Below, in pieces: positions 51,453 to 60,682 of a DNA stretch of 64,000 nucleotides; position 1 is the stretch's first letter; each line of letters begins with the position of its first letter. The position numbers and the translations under genes were made by a program. Origin of the DNA: G965200765 sp965203865 (GTDB lineage Bacteria; Pseudomonadota; Gammaproteobacteria; Arenicellales; JAJDZL01); NCBI GenBank assembly GCA_965203865.1, contig OZ241916.1, positions 2,418,001-2,482,000 of the forward strand, read 5' to 3'. The notes under the pieces were generated by a model. That model was not told the DNA's origin, did not search any database, and saw only the letters and a program-made list of their open reading frames with translations.

Positions 51453-52397
51453 ATGAAGCGTAAATTTGGAATTGTTTTCATGTTGTTTTTTGGATTTCTT
51501 GGAGCAAGTCATGTATATGCACAAGAAAAATTTACTGTTTGGCTTGATTGGTACGTAAATCCCGACCACGGTCCTCTATTTGTTGCTGAAGCACTGGGAT
51601 ACTTTGCTGAGCAAGGACTGCAAATGGATTTGATTGCCCCTGCCAATCCCAACGACCCTCCCAAGCTTGTCGCTGCAAAAGAAGGTGATATTGCGGTTTC
51701 ATATCAACCTCAGCTTCACTTGCAGGTAGACCAAGGCTTGCCGTTGGTACGCGTCGGTACGCTTGTGGCAACCCCATTGAATAGTATTGTTGTCCTGGAT
51801 AAATCGGATATTCGGTACATCAGGGACCTGAAAGGTCGCAAGGTCGGTTACTCCGTTGCCGGATTTGAGGACGTGCTACTGGCTTCAATTCTGGAGGCGA
51901 ATGGGTTGACGCTTTCCGACGTAGAACTGATTAATGTCAATTTTTCCCTGTCCCCAGCGGTCATGGCTGGAAAGGTAGATGCTGTGATTGGGGCATTTCG
52001 CAACTTTGAGTTGAACCAGATGGATATAGACGGCGAGCCGGGAAGAGCATTCTATCTGGAAGAAGAAGGCATTCCCGCGTACGATGAATTAATTTATGTC
52101 GCTCACAGCAGTCGCGCACAGGACCCGATCATCAGAAAGTTCCTGAATGCTGTTGAACAGGCCACGCAATTCATGATCAATCATCCCGAAGATGCATGGA
52201 AATATTTTGTTTCGTTTGACGATGCTTTGGATGATGAACTGAATCGCCGGGCGTGGCGAGATACTTTGCCCAGATTTGCATTGCGGCCAGGAGCACTTGA
52301 CGAGACGCGCTATCAGCGTTTTGCAAATTTTTTACTTGAAAGGGATTTAATCAAAAAGGTTCCCGACATCAAAACCTATGCTGTTGAAGTCAAGTAG
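51453..52397 (+). CDS. thiY: ABC transporter binding protein, NMT1/THI5-like (ThiY-like)
   Basis: A 314-residue secreted protein with signal peptide ending near VYAQE. The mature part is of the NMT1/THI5-like family: FTVWLDWYVNPDHGPLFVAEALGYF at the start (its WLDWYPNPDH-type core is the pyrimidine-binding hallmark), then ISYQP-like VSYQPQLHL and the PVIGAFRNFE-like VDAVIGAFRNFELNQM. ThiY binds N-formyl-4-amino-5-aminomethyl-2-methylpyrimidine in Bacillus; the same or a close ligand is likely here. It ends the thiamine operon. Confidence 0.9.
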   Translation: MKRKFGIVFMLFFGFLGASHVYAQEKFTVWLDWYVNPDHGPLFVAEALGYFAEQGLQMDLIAPANPNDPPKLVAAKEGDIAVSYQPQLHLQVDQGLPLVRVGTLVATPLNSIVVLDKSDIRYIRDLKGRKVGYSVAGFEDVLLASILEANGLTLSDVELINVNFSLSPAVMAGKVDAVIGAFRNFELNQMDIDGEPGRAFYLEEEGIPAYDELIYVAHSSRAQDPIIRKFLNAVEQATQFMINHPEDAWKYFVSFDDALDDELNRRAWRDTLPRFALRPGALDETRYQRFANFLLERDLIKKVPDIKTYAVEVK

Positions 52398-52802
52398 TCG
52401 GGGTCAGTTACCTGCATCAAGGCGCTAACTGGATTAAAGTTACCGAAACCAGCAATTAAATCTTGCTGATGCAATGGTCATTCTTGACCTTTGAGTCAGT
52501 GCCTGGTCCCAAGCGCAATGTACATCGCTTTCGCCATCAACCCAGATGAATTTCACTGGGACCGGCATGGCATGACTACGCAATGCGGGAACCGTCTAGC
52601 GACCTCCATACTCTACGGAACGCGCCCGAATGTAAGCGACTTCTAAAACCCGCACGAACTTCAGGGAAAGCTCAGCAAATCGCTGAATGTCCGATTCGCA
52701 ACGGTAAATCGGATGAAATTTTGCTTGTCCCCAACAAATCCTCAGTAAACCCACTCGGAAGGTTCACCCATCCAAGAACTACCAAGGTTGCCTGAAATTT
52801 GC
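52398..52802. other. 405-bp region without a recognisable gene
   Basis: Downstream of thiY there is a weak hairpin (CAGCAA at 52450-52455 with TTGCTG at 52463-52468) without a T run. The only sizeable frame, 52583-52795 plus, has no ribosome site and a composition unlike its neighbours. Several frames are broken by stops throughout. It may be a decayed gene but I recognise nothing in it. Confidence 0.4.
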
Positions 52803-53009
52803 CTATTTCAATGCAATTGTGTCTTTGATTGTGTGGTCCACATCCGCGGCTTCAATAGTAAGTTTCACTTCGGCCTGTAGAACTTCTTCACCAGTTAGTT
52901 TACCGGACTCAATTCCGTCCCGAACCGCTTTTTCGATAGCTCGTTGGGATTGAATCCCTACTTTTTTCAAAAACTTTCGTATTTGCAGATTAAAAACATC
53001 TTCGTCCAT
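52803..53009 (-). CDS. Small conserved protein, DUF6494-like
   Basis: A 68-residue protein, MDEDVFNLQIRKFLKKVG at the start, then a helical QRAIEKAVRDGIESGKL and a beta-like tail VKLTIEAADVDHTI. The pattern resembles short DUF6494 proteins of Proteobacteria whose function is unknown to me. AGGGGAG stands six bases before ATG 53009, so it is surely translated. It stands alone upstream-facing, 105 bp after the LysR gene on the same strand. Confidence 0.7.
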   Translation of the reverse strand: MDEDVFNLQIRKFLKKVGIQSQRAIEKAVRDGIESGKLTGEEVLQAEVKLTIEAADVDHTIKDTIALK

Positions 53010-53114
53010 TTTTGCTCCCCTTTTAGTTGACCTGAATTGTTACTATTTTAAACCAACCTGAAATTCATACTGAAAAACCCTTGCACACAATGCAAGCGAC
53101 ATACCATTTTAATT

Positions 53115-54056
53115 CTACCGGTCTTGAATCAGAACATCGCTGCTTGCATCTCCGTGTCCTGGAATATTGAATACTCTGCCCATGTAGCCATACAAGACAC
53201 GCGTTGCCGGGGACATTTCCGCATCTCGGCGCCAAGCCAGACCAACATCCATGGATGGTACATTGTCTACCACTGGACGCTTTTCAACATGCTGTCCTTC
53301 TAGCGACCACGGTCGATAAACCATATCCGAAAGAATTGTGATGCCTGTTCCGAGTGCAACCATGCTTCGGACCGCTTCCACCGATGTGGTTGCAAATATT
53401 ACGCTCGGGCGATACGGAGTAGGTTCCCAGTAGCGCATGGCTGTTTGGTCGGCTTCGTCTACTGTGAGCATTACGTATGGTTCTGAGGCAACCTCAGCCA
53501 ATGAGACAGCATCCTTCTTCATAAAAGGATGGTCCGTGTAAAGCCAGATTCGTCTGGGAGAACGCATCAGTATCTCTGAATTTATTTCAGCTTCATTACT
53601 CAGGTTGGAAACAATCATGGCCGCAATATCAAGACTGCCCCCGACAATTTGCTCCTCAATTTCGACTCTTGACAATTCACGCATTCGTATCGTCACTCCT
53701 GGAAATACCCGCCGAAACCGAGACAGAATTTGCGGTAAAAAATAGCCTGCAACAGTGTAAGTGACACCAACTGCCACTTCCCCCACTATATCCTTGCCGG
53801 ACCGACGAGAGGTGCGCGTCGCTTCTGAAACCGCAGCAGTAATGTTTTGAGCGTGCTGAAGGAATTGATGCCCCTCGTAAGTCAATGCAATTCCATTCGC
53901 ATACCGTTCAAAGAGTGTTACACCCAGCTCATCCTCAAGACTCTTGATTGCTGTACTGACCGCCGATTGCGACACATAGAGATTTGCCGCTGCGAGTGAG
54001 ACTTTGCCAGCATCAGCTGCTGCAATAAAGTATCGAATTTGACGAAATGAAATCAT
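53115..54056 (-). CDS. LysR-type transcriptional regulator
   Basis: A 313-residue regulator with the LysR winged helix at the N-terminus (ISFRQIRYFIAAADAGKVSLAAANLYVSQSAVS, recognition helix QSAVSTAIKSLEDELG) and a two-lobed effector domain from about 90. I start at ATG 54056, where the family begins; the frame extends 20 codons upstream. It is divergent from the TorT-ABC-pxp operon across 314 bp, the usual place of a LysR regulator of its neighbour, so control of that operon by an imported nitrogen compound is likely. Confidence 0.9.
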   Translation of the reverse strand: MISFRQIRYFIAAADAGKVSLAAANLYVSQSAVSTAIKSLEDELGVTLFERYANGIALTYEGHQFLQHAQNITAAVSEATRTSRRSGKDIVGEVAVGVTYTVAGYFLPQILSRFRRVFPGVTIRMRELSRVEIEEQIVGGSLDIAAMIVSNLSNEAEINSEILMRSPRRIWLYTDHPFMKKDAVSLAEVASEPYVMLTVDEADQTAMRYWEPTPYRPSVIFATTSVEAVRSMVALGTGITILSDMVYRPWSLEGQHVEKRPVVDNVPSMDVGLAWRRDAEMSPATRVLYGYMGRVFNIPGHGDASSDVLIQDR

Positions 54057-54370
54057 GGATTTATGGTGCTTGCAGTTGTAAATCGATCTCCTGACAGTGC
54101 AATTCAAGAGCTCCAACCACTACTCAAGTCAGTGGGAAATAAAAATTTGGCTGAAAATGCTTCGTTCTGATTTTTCTATACCTTGATACTAAATATTATA
54201 TTTTACAATATCAACCTGCATTCGTATAACATTTTGAGTTGAACGGATTTTGTATACCTGCGTTGCACAATTTATTTTTTGGACTGAAAATCCGAACAAA
54301 TTTGTTTGTATAGTGCAAAGCGGGCAATCCGGTATGTATTACAAGAAGGTAAATTGAGGAGACATGAAAT
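54057..54370. promoter_or_regulatory. Divergent control region of LysR gene and TorT-ABC operon
   Basis: 314 bp, very AT-rich between 54175 and 54260. AATAT occurs twice around 54192-54211 in a run of ATATTATATTTTACAATAT, which contains T-N11-A spacings such as LysR proteins bind. This is only suggestive. A GAGGAGA ribosome site at 54356-54362 precedes the TorT-like gene. Confidence 0.4.
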
Positions 54371-55474
54371 ATGAGCAATATGCAAAGTAAGCGAAGCAGA
54401 TTGTTTTCGTTCGCAGCAATTATCGCAGCATTTGGATTGGCGAGTGCCTTGCTAACCACAGCAAACGCACAAGATCAATGGTACCCCTATTCTGTCGAGG
54501 TTTGGGATCCCCCGTTCGATATGGCTAGTCCGAGGAAAACAGTTGACTACGTCCCCTTGGAAAAAGCCGCGCAAGCTTGGGATATCTGTGTTTCTTTTCC
54601 ACACATGAAGGATGCCTATTGGCTGGCTGTCAACTACGGTGTAGTAGCCGAATCTGAACGTCTGGGGATAAAAATGCAACTCGTCGAAGCAGGCGGCTAC
54701 ACCAACCTCAACACGCAAATTTCGCAAATTGAAGATTGTGTTGCTCGCGGTGCAAACGCTGTAGTCATCGGGGCAATATCCTTCGAGGGTTTGAACAACC
54801 TGGTTGCTGAAGTTCGCAGCAAGGGCATTCCGGTTATAGATGTCATCAATGGAATGTCGTCTTCAGAACTGTCTGCCAAATCGCTGGTATCTTTCGGTGA
54901 AATGGGATTCAAGGCAGGCGAATACATCGCGAAGAAGCACCCGGCAGGGTCAGGCAAGGTTAAAGTGGCCTGGTTTCCGGGACCGCCCGGAGCGGGCTGG
55001 GTCGAGGCCGGCAACGCCGGTTTTCAGGAAGCTGTGGCAGGGTCGGACATTGAAGTTGTTGAAACCAAGTACGGCGACACCGGCAAGGAAGTACAGCTGA
55101 AACTGGTCGAAGATACGCTGGAAGCGCATCCAGACATTCAGTATGTAGTCGGCACAGCAGTTACAGCAGAGGCGGCAGTCGGTCTTTTGCGGGCACGCAA
55201 CTTGTCGGACTCCATCCAGTTGATGGCCTACTATTTCACACCGGGTGTGTTTCAAGGCATCAAGCGCGGTCAGATACTGGCGGCACCAACAGATTCAGCT
55301 GTCATACAAGGCCGTGTGGCAATCGACCAGGCAGTTCGAATTCTGGAAGGAAAATCCTACGAAAAGCATGTTGGACCCGCACTTTATGTCATCGACTCCA
55401 GCAATATAGATACGTTTGACCGCGGCTCTTCGCTCGCGAAGGATGGCTTCAAGCCAACATTCACCGTAAATTAA
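54371..55474 (+). CDS. TorT-like periplasmic binding protein of an ABC importer
   Basis: A 367-residue secreted protein, signal peptide 1-34 ending NAQDQ. The mature start WYPYSVEVWDPPFD, then DYVPLEKAAQAWDICVSFPHMKDAYWLAVNYG, LVEAGGYTNL and GAISFEGL are marks of TorT, the trimethylamine N-oxide receptor that works with the TorS kinase. Here no torS or torR is present; instead a ribose-type ATPase and permease follow, so this protein probably serves as the import receptor. The ligand could be trimethylamine N-oxide or another small nitrogen compound. A perfect hairpin separates it from the ATPase gene. Confidence 0.88.
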   Translation: MSNMQSKRSRLFSFAAIIAAFGLASALLTTANAQDQWYPYSVEVWDPPFDMASPRKTVDYVPLEKAAQAWDICVSFPHMKDAYWLAVNYGVVAESERLGIKMQLVEAGGYTNLNTQISQIEDCVARGANAVVIGAISFEGLNNLVAEVRSKGIPVIDVINGMSSSELSAKSLVSFGEMGFKAGEYIAKKHPAGSGKVKVAWFPGPPGAGWVEAGNAGFQEAVAGSDIEVVETKYGDTGKEVQLKLVEDTLEAHPDIQYVVGTAVTAEAAVGLLRARNLSDSIQLMAYYFTPGVFQGIKRGQILAAPTDSAVIQGRVAIDQAVRILEGKSYEKHVGPALYVIDSSNIDTFDRGSSLAKDGFKPTFTVN

Positions 55475-55486
55475 TACAAAGGAGTC

Positions 55487-57037
55487 TTGACGATTCAGAG
55501 CGAACAGAATTGCTTGAAAAACGGGTTCTCTTCCCAAGAGAACCCGTTGCTTCTTGATCTCGTCAACATCTCCAGACAGTTTCCCGGCGTTCAGGCACTG
55601 GATCATGTCAATTTCAACTTGCGCTCTGGAGAGGTTCATGTGCTCTTCGGTGAAAACGGCGCCGGCAAGTCTACCCTGATTTCCATTGTCGCAGGTGCGT
55701 TGCGCCCGCAGGGCGGGGAAATTCGATTTCACGGGAATACAATCAATCTGACTTCGGTTCATCATGCCCGTTCGCTCGGAATCAGCGCAGTATTTCAAGA
55801 GTTCTCCCTGGTGCCGCAGCTCACGGTTGAACAAAATTTGTTTCTGGGTGCCGAGGAAACTACTTTTGGCATGCTCAAAAAGTCGGAATTACACGAAAAG
55901 GCAACAGAAATTCTTGACCGTCTGGGATTTCCCATCCGACCGGGGCAACGAGTTGCCTATCTTTCTCGTGCCGAACAGCAAATGGTCGAGATTGCCAAGG
56001 CATTTCGTTCGGAACTCTCTGTGCTTATTCTTGACGAACCAACCGCTTCCCTGACCGATCGTGAAACTGAACAGTTGTTTGCCCTGATAAATCAGGTAAA
56101 GGCGCAAGGTGTCGGGATCATCTACATCACGCACCGCATGAACGAAATACGAAGCATTGGAGACCGGATTACAATTCTACGCGACGGGCACTATGTTGAT
56201 ACCGTGGATGCGCAAACTTCCAAAGAGAACCTCGTTCACTTGATGACTGGACGGGTAATCAATCAGATATTTCCCGAGATTCGCTACAACCCTGCGGAGT
56301 CAATGCTTGAAGTTGAAAATATTACAACCGATAATAGAACCGTAAACAATGTTTCTCTTTCCGTGCGGCGAGGGGAAATTGTTGGTCTGGCAGGTCTTGT
56401 TGGTTCTGGAAAATCCGAAGTCGCACGCGCCTGTTTCGGATTGATACCACTTGCCTCCGGACATGTAACTTTCGCCGGTGAGGACACTACAGGTCATTCA
56501 CCGCGGCGAATGCTTGAACGAGGATTTTATTATGTACCAGCCGACCGGCGAGACGAAGGCCTGATGATGATGCGAAGTGTAAGAGAAAATATTGCACTGC
56601 CTGCTCTCCGTACACCGAAATTTTCACGCGGATTTATGCTTCGACGGCGCGAAGAAGCAACGCGAACCCATGACTTGGCAATGAGACTCAATTTGCAGCC
56701 AATTCGCATTGAGCAGGATTTGGACCACTTCTCAGGCGGCAATCAGCAAAAAGTCCTTCTCGCAAAGAGCCTCGTTCGGAATGTCGAAATGTTTGTATTC
56801 GATGAACCCACCGTCGGAGTTGATGTCGGCACACGCGTAGCAATTTATGAATTCATTCGCGATTTGTGCCAAGCCGGTGCTGCGATTCTTCTGATATCGT
56901 CGGATTTGCCAGAAATTCTTCATCTTACAAATCGGGTCTATATTATGTGCAGAGGCACTCTTACCGCCGAACTGAGTGGTAGCGACATTAACCAGAATAA
57001 CGTTCTGCAGCACTGCTTCGAGAAGGAGGCGGCATGA
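55487..57037 (+). CDS. Ribose-type ABC importer ATPase with two nucleotide-binding domains
   Basis: A protein of up to 516 residues, RbsA/MglA-like. First domain: Walker A GENGAGKST near 55-63, Q loop AVFQEFSLVPQLTVEQNL, signature LSRAEQQMVEIAKA, Walker B LILDEPTASL. Second domain: degenerate Walker A GLVGSGKSEV, signature FSGGNQQKVLLAKS and FDEPTVGVDVG. The start is unsure. TTG 55487 is only two bases after GGAG; an in-frame ATT at 55493 has the ideal eight-base spacing; TTG 55547 follows the hairpin and begins just before the conserved LLDLVNISRQFPG. The end overlaps the permease start. Confidence 0.9.
   Translation: MTIQSEQNCLKNGFSSQENPLLLDLVNISRQFPGVQALDHVNFNLRSGEVHVLFGENGAGKSTLISIVAGALRPQGGEIRFHGNTINLTSVHHARSLGISAVFQEFSLVPQLTVEQNLFLGAEETTFGMLKKSELHEKATEILDRLGFPIRPGQRVAYLSRAEQQMVEIAKAFRSELSVLILDEPTASLTDRETEQLFALINQVKAQGVGIIYITHRMNEIRSIGDRITILRDGHYVDTVDAQTSKENLVHLMTGRVINQIFPEIRYNPAESMLEVENITTDNRTVNNVSLSVRRGEIVGLAGLVGSGKSEVARACFGLIPLASGHVTFAGEDTTGHSPRRMLERGFYYVPADRRDEGLMMMRSVRENIALPALRTPKFSRGFMLRRREEATRTHDLAMRLNLQPIRIEQDLDHFSGGNQQKVLLAKSLVRNVEMFVFDEPTVGVDVGTRVAIYEFIRDLCQAGAAILLISSDLPEILHLTNRVYIMCRGTLTAELSGSDINQNNVLQHCFEKEAA
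55520..55548 (+). terminator. Perfect hairpin between TorT-like receptor gene and ABC ATPase
   Basis: A 13-bp perfect stem (AACGGGTTCTCTT with its complement) around a CCC loop lies 45 bases after the receptor stop. It falls in the first codons of the longest ATPase frame, or in the intergenic part if that gene starts at TTG 55547. It lacks a clean T run and may be a partial terminator or mRNA stabiliser. Confidence 0.6.
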
Positions 57038-58068
57038 ATCAGGAAGCAGACAGGAGTATATTTCTGAACGTAGCCAGTAAAGCAGCTTTGGGGCTGCGGC
57101 TGATTTTCGTTCGACTTGGCGTACTGCCTTTTCTGCTTCTGCTCGCAGTCATTGTTTTCACCCTCATGTCAGACAACTTTCTTACAGGTCGCAACTTGCT
57201 CAATGTCGTGCGACAGTCCACTTACCTTGCACTTGTTTCCATGGGACAGATGTTTGCCTTGCTGACCGGCGGGTTCGACCTTTCGGTCGGCACAATTCTT
57301 GCCTTGACTTCCGTTGTCGGCGCCACCGCCATGGCGGCTACGTACGTCATGATGCCGGAAGCCGCAGCCTTTGCAATTCTGATTGGCATCCTGGCAGGAA
57401 TAGCGGCTGGAACGGCTATTGGAGTCGTCAACGGGATCGGAATTGCGCTCTTTAATGTTTCGCCATTTATGATGAGCCTGGGCATGGCTTCGGTTGGATT
57501 CGGCCTTGCACTCTATCTGACCGGCGGAACGCCTGTTTACGGAATGCCCGTAGAGTTCGGCGATGTTTTCGGCTTTGGTTCAATTTTCGGACTGCCTACG
57601 CCGATTCTGGTTACCGCAATATTAATTGTTGTTTTGTACGGCGTAGTCAACTGGACTCGGCTTGGACGGTATTTCTATGCTGTCGGCGGGAATATCAAGG
57701 CAGCGCGATTGTCCGGCATCAGTACCCGGCTTACGCTGTTTTGGGCGTACGTGATGTGCGGTGCCATGGCGGCAATCGCCGGTATTTTGCTGACTGCCCG
57801 GCTGGACACAGGAGAAGCCAATATTGGTGCAACCATGCCGCTTGAATCAATAGCAGCTTGTGTAATTGCAGGTGTAAGCTTGCGCGGTGGAATCGGCCGC
57901 CTGGAGAATGTTGTACTCGGCGCACTGTTCATCGGGATCGTCCAGAACGGAATGAATCTGGCTCGAATTGAGTCTTATTTGCAAATCGTAGTAATCGGCG
58001 TGCTGTTGATACTGGCTGTGATTGTCGATCAGTTCCGTCTACGCTATATCGCCACTTTACAGGATTAA
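57034..58068 (+). CDS. Ribose-type ABC importer permease
   Basis: A 344-residue inner-membrane protein with about ten helices of the BPD_transp_2 (RbsC) family. Hallmarks are GGFDLSVGTILALTSVVGA near 80-98, FNVSPFMMSLGMASVGFGLALYLTGG, and AACVIAGVSLRGGIGRLENVVLGAL near the C-terminus. It overlaps the ATPase gene by four bases. It is the third part of the TorT-like importer and precedes pxpA by 133 bp. Confidence 0.93.
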   Translation: MNQEADRSIFLNVASKAALGLRLIFVRLGVLPFLLLLAVIVFTLMSDNFLTGRNLLNVVRQSTYLALVSMGQMFALLTGGFDLSVGTILALTSVVGATAMAATYVMMPEAAAFAILIGILAGIAAGTAIGVVNGIGIALFNVSPFMMSLGMASVGFGLALYLTGGTPVYGMPVEFGDVFGFGSIFGLPTPILVTAILIVVLYGVVNWTRLGRYFYAVGGNIKAARLSGISTRLTLFWAYVMCGAMAAIAGILLTARLDTGEANIGATMPLESIAACVIAGVSLRGGIGRLENVVLGALFIGIVQNGMNLARIESYLQIVVIGVLLILAVIVDQFRLRYIATLQD

Positions 58069-58201
58069 AGATATACTAAACGGAGTATTTGCGAGTAGCA
58101 TTGGTAGTTCGATAAATTTGCGTCGAGAAATCTGGACACTCTGTCTACTACCGGTAATTCTTAGTACGAGTTGTTTTTAACAAAATGGAGGAAACAGGAG
58201 A

Positions 58202-58936
58202 ATGACAACAGCTATAAATTGCGATATGGGCGAAAGCTATGGAATCTACAGGATGGGAGAGGATGAAAAAATGATGCCTCTCATTTCTTTGGCGAATATT
58301 GCTTGCGGCTTTCACGGGTCAGACCCGAATCACATGCGTTCCACAGTACGATTGGCCAAGGAACACAATGTACGGGTCGGCGCACACCCCTCGCTGCCCG
58401 ATCATCAAGGATTTGGCCGGCGAGCAATGGACATTGGACGCGAGGAACTGGCCAACCTGATTATCTATCAAGTCGGCGCCCTCAGGGGATTTCTGGAAGC
58501 CGAGGGAATGGAACTGAACCACATCAAGCCGCATGGTGCGCTCTACGGAATGGCATCCCGCAACGAAGAAGTTGCGCATGCGGTTTGCGATGCAGCGGAT
58601 GTATATGGTGTTCCGGTTCTGGGAATGAAAAAAACCGTGCATGAAGAGGTTTACACTGAACGAGGGCACACCTTTATTGCAGAGTTTTACGCTGACCTTG
58701 ACTACAACGACGATGGCAGTCTCATCATTACACGCGAGCATGACCCGGTCGACCCTGAAACAGCTGCATCGCGGTGCTTGCGAGCGATTGAAGAAGGCGT
58801 AACCGATTCGGTCAACGGTGTAAGCGTGGAAGTTGGTTCCGACTGTATTTGCGTGCATTCGGACACGCCGAACGCGATTGAAGTGGCTGAAGCTGTTCGC
58901 GAAGCGGTTCGCCCCTATCTTGCTGGAAGCGCTTAG
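58202..58936 (+). CDS. pxpA: LamB/YcsF family protein, 5-oxoprolinase subunit A-like
   Basis: PxpA with PxpB and PxpC cleaves 5-oxoproline with ATP in known bacteria. The 244-residue protein has the family N-terminus INCDMGESYGIYRMGEDEKMM, LANIACGFHGSDPNHM, VGAHPSLPDHQGFGRRAM and HIKPHGALYGMA, with the conserved metal-type Asp and His residues. A strong GGAGG-to-AGGAG site precedes ATG 58202. In this operon it is followed by biotin enzyme genes, so its true substrate may be another lactam or amide. Confidence 0.9.
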   Translation: MTTAINCDMGESYGIYRMGEDEKMMPLISLANIACGFHGSDPNHMRSTVRLAKEHNVRVGAHPSLPDHQGFGRRAMDIGREELANLIIYQVGALRGFLEAEGMELNHIKPHGALYGMASRNEEVAHAVCDAADVYGVPVLGMKKTVHEEVYTERGHTFIAEFYADLDYNDDGSLIITREHDPVDPETAASRCLRAIEEGVTDSVNGVSVEVGSDCICVHSDTPNAIEVAEAVREAVRPYLAGSA

Positions 58937-59033
58937 CTCTACCATTGCACAGAGTATGCTCTTCCGCAATCCACTATTTACAAAACTGCTGGAATTGCCA
59001 GTCAAGCCTATAAGTTAACGAAGGAGGAATTTC

Positions 59034-59273
59034 ATGGCAACCAAACAGATTATGTCGCCTTTGCCGGGAACTTTTTACAGAAAACCGGCGCCGGACCAAC
59101 CGGCGTTCAAAGAAGAAGGAGATTCAGTAGCTGTCGGCGATGTCATTGGGCTCGTCGAAGTGATGAAGTCGTTTCATGAAGTGAAATCAGATTCTGCTGG
59201 AACCGTCTCGAGGTTCGCAGTTGAAAATGAAGATGCCGTGATGGCGGGCCAATTACTGGTCGAGCTGGGCTGA
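59034..59273 (+). CDS. Stand-alone biotin carboxyl carrier domain
   Basis: A 79-residue protein made only of a biotinyl/lipoyl domain. The lysine for biotin is K45 in EVMKSFHEV, where EAMKM is usual; SPLPGTFYRKPAPDQPAF opens it. It lacks the long Pro/Ala-rich N-terminal arm of the fatty-acid synthesis carrier AccB. AAGGAGGA lies upstream of ATG 59034. It precedes a biotin carboxylase gene by 24 bp and would carry CO2 from it to the KipI/KipA-type pair encoded next. Confidence 0.9.
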   Translation: MATKQIMSPLPGTFYRKPAPDQPAFKEEGDSVAVGDVIGLVEVMKSFHEVKSDSAGTVSRFAVENEDAVMAGQLLVELG

Positions 59274-59297
59274 TAAATCCTGGCTGGAAAAGAATTG

Positions 59298-60662
59298 ATG
59301 GCCATCAATCGTCTGCTTGTTGCAAATCGCGGTGAAATTGCCGTTCGTATCATCCGGGCGGCACGGGAACTCGGCATGAGCGCGATTGTGACACACAGTC
59401 AAGCCGATTCGGACTCGCTCGCAGTCAGACTTGCAGATGAAGCCGTAGAAATCGGTCCGCCGCCAGCTTCAAAATCCTACCTAAGTACTGAAGCGGTTCT
59501 AGCGGCCGCCAAGGCAAGCGGTGCGGATGCGGTACACCCCGGATATGGTTTTCTCGCGGAGAATGCAGATTTCGCAGACGCAGTGGAATCTGAAGGATTG
59601 ATTTTCGTCGGCCCCAAGGGAAACACTATACGACTACTGGGAGACAAGATCGCCGCTCGCGAAGCGGCCGCAAAAGCAGGAGTTCCAACCGTTGCCGGAA
59701 GCAGCGACAGCATTGATTCCCTGGAAGAGGCGATCGAACTTGCTACGCGTGTGGGCTTCCCGGTCTTGATTAAAGCTTCGGCGGGAGGCGGTGGACGAGG
59801 TATCCGCATAGCAAATGATCAAAAGGAATTCAACCGGCTTATGCCTCAGGCCAGCGCAGAAGCCAAAGCCGCATTTGGAGACGGCAGTCTCTACCTTGAA
59901 AAATTTATCCGCAATGCCAGACACATTGAAGTTCAGGTACTGGGAGACGGAAAAAATATTGTGCACTGCTTTGAGCGCGAATGTTCGCTACAACGTCGAC
60001 GACAGAAAATCTGGGAAGAAGCACCAGCAGTACGTCTGCCCGAACATGTACGACAAGCACTTTGCTCGTCCGCGGTATCACTAGCCGAATCGGTTCAGTA
60101 TCGAGGCGCCGGTACTATCGAGTATCTTTATGACGAAAGTTCTGAAGAATTCTATTTTCTGGAAATGAATACCCGAATCCAGGTCGAGCACCCAGTCACC
60201 GAATTTGTAACCGGTATTGACTTGGTGCAGGAAATGCTGAGGATTGCCAATGGCGAACCCTTGCGCCTGTCGCAAGACAGTATTGTTTTGAATGGACATT
60301 CAATTGAGTGTCGAATCAACGCAGAAGACCCGGCAAATGGATTTCTGCCGATGCCCGGAGTGGTAGAAACCGTATCAGTGCCAAATGGCCCCGGGGTGAG
60401 ATTTGACTCCATGCTGTTTCCCGGTTGCACTATTCCCCCATTCTACGATTCATTGCTCGGCAAGCTTATAGTCTGGAACGAAACACGCAATAGTGCACTC
60501 AGTCGCTTGGAACATACACTGAGCAATCTCCAAATTTCAGGAATAAAAACGACGCAGCCTCTTCATCAGGCCTTGGTAGTTGATCAAGACGTTCGCAATG
60601 CGAATTTTCATACCGAATTTCTTGAGCCATGGCTTGAGCGAGAAGCATCAAACCTATCGTAA
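59298..60662 (+). CDS. Biotin carboxylase (AccC-like)
   Basis: A 454-residue ATP-grasp enzyme that carboxylates carrier-bound biotin with bicarbonate and ATP. It has INRLLVANRGEIAVRIIRAARELG, DAVHPGYGFLAENADFA, the glycine-rich KASAGGGGRGIR near 157-168, ERECSLQRRRQKIWEEAPA and FLEMNTRIQVEHPVTEFVTGIDLVQEML. All catalytic parts are kept. It is placed among pxp genes, not beside accB or accD, so it probably works on the local carrier and KipI/KipA pair and not in fatty-acid synthesis. ATG 59298 is preferred to the TTG just before it. Confidence 0.93.
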   Translation: MAINRLLVANRGEIAVRIIRAARELGMSAIVTHSQADSDSLAVRLADEAVEIGPPPASKSYLSTEAVLAAAKASGADAVHPGYGFLAENADFADAVESEGLIFVGPKGNTIRLLGDKIAAREAAAKAGVPTVAGSSDSIDSLEEAIELATRVGFPVLIKASAGGGGRGIRIANDQKEFNRLMPQASAEAKAAFGDGSLYLEKFIRNARHIEVQVLGDGKNIVHCFERECSLQRRRQKIWEEAPAVRLPEHVRQALCSSAVSLAESVQYRGAGTIEYLYDESSEEFYFLEMNTRIQVEHPVTEFVTGIDLVQEMLRIANGEPLRLSQDSIVLNGHSIECRINAEDPANGFLPMPGVVETVSVPNGPGVRFDSMLFPGCTIPPFYDSLLGKLIVWNETRNSALSRLEHTLSNLQISGIKTTQPLHQALVVDQDVRNANFHTEFLEPWLEREASNLS

Positions 60663-60682
60663 AACTTAGGAGGAAACCACGG

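Noticed and set aside
52583..52795. 70-codon plus frame
   Set aside because: No ribosome site or family likeness; the region is scored as gene-free.
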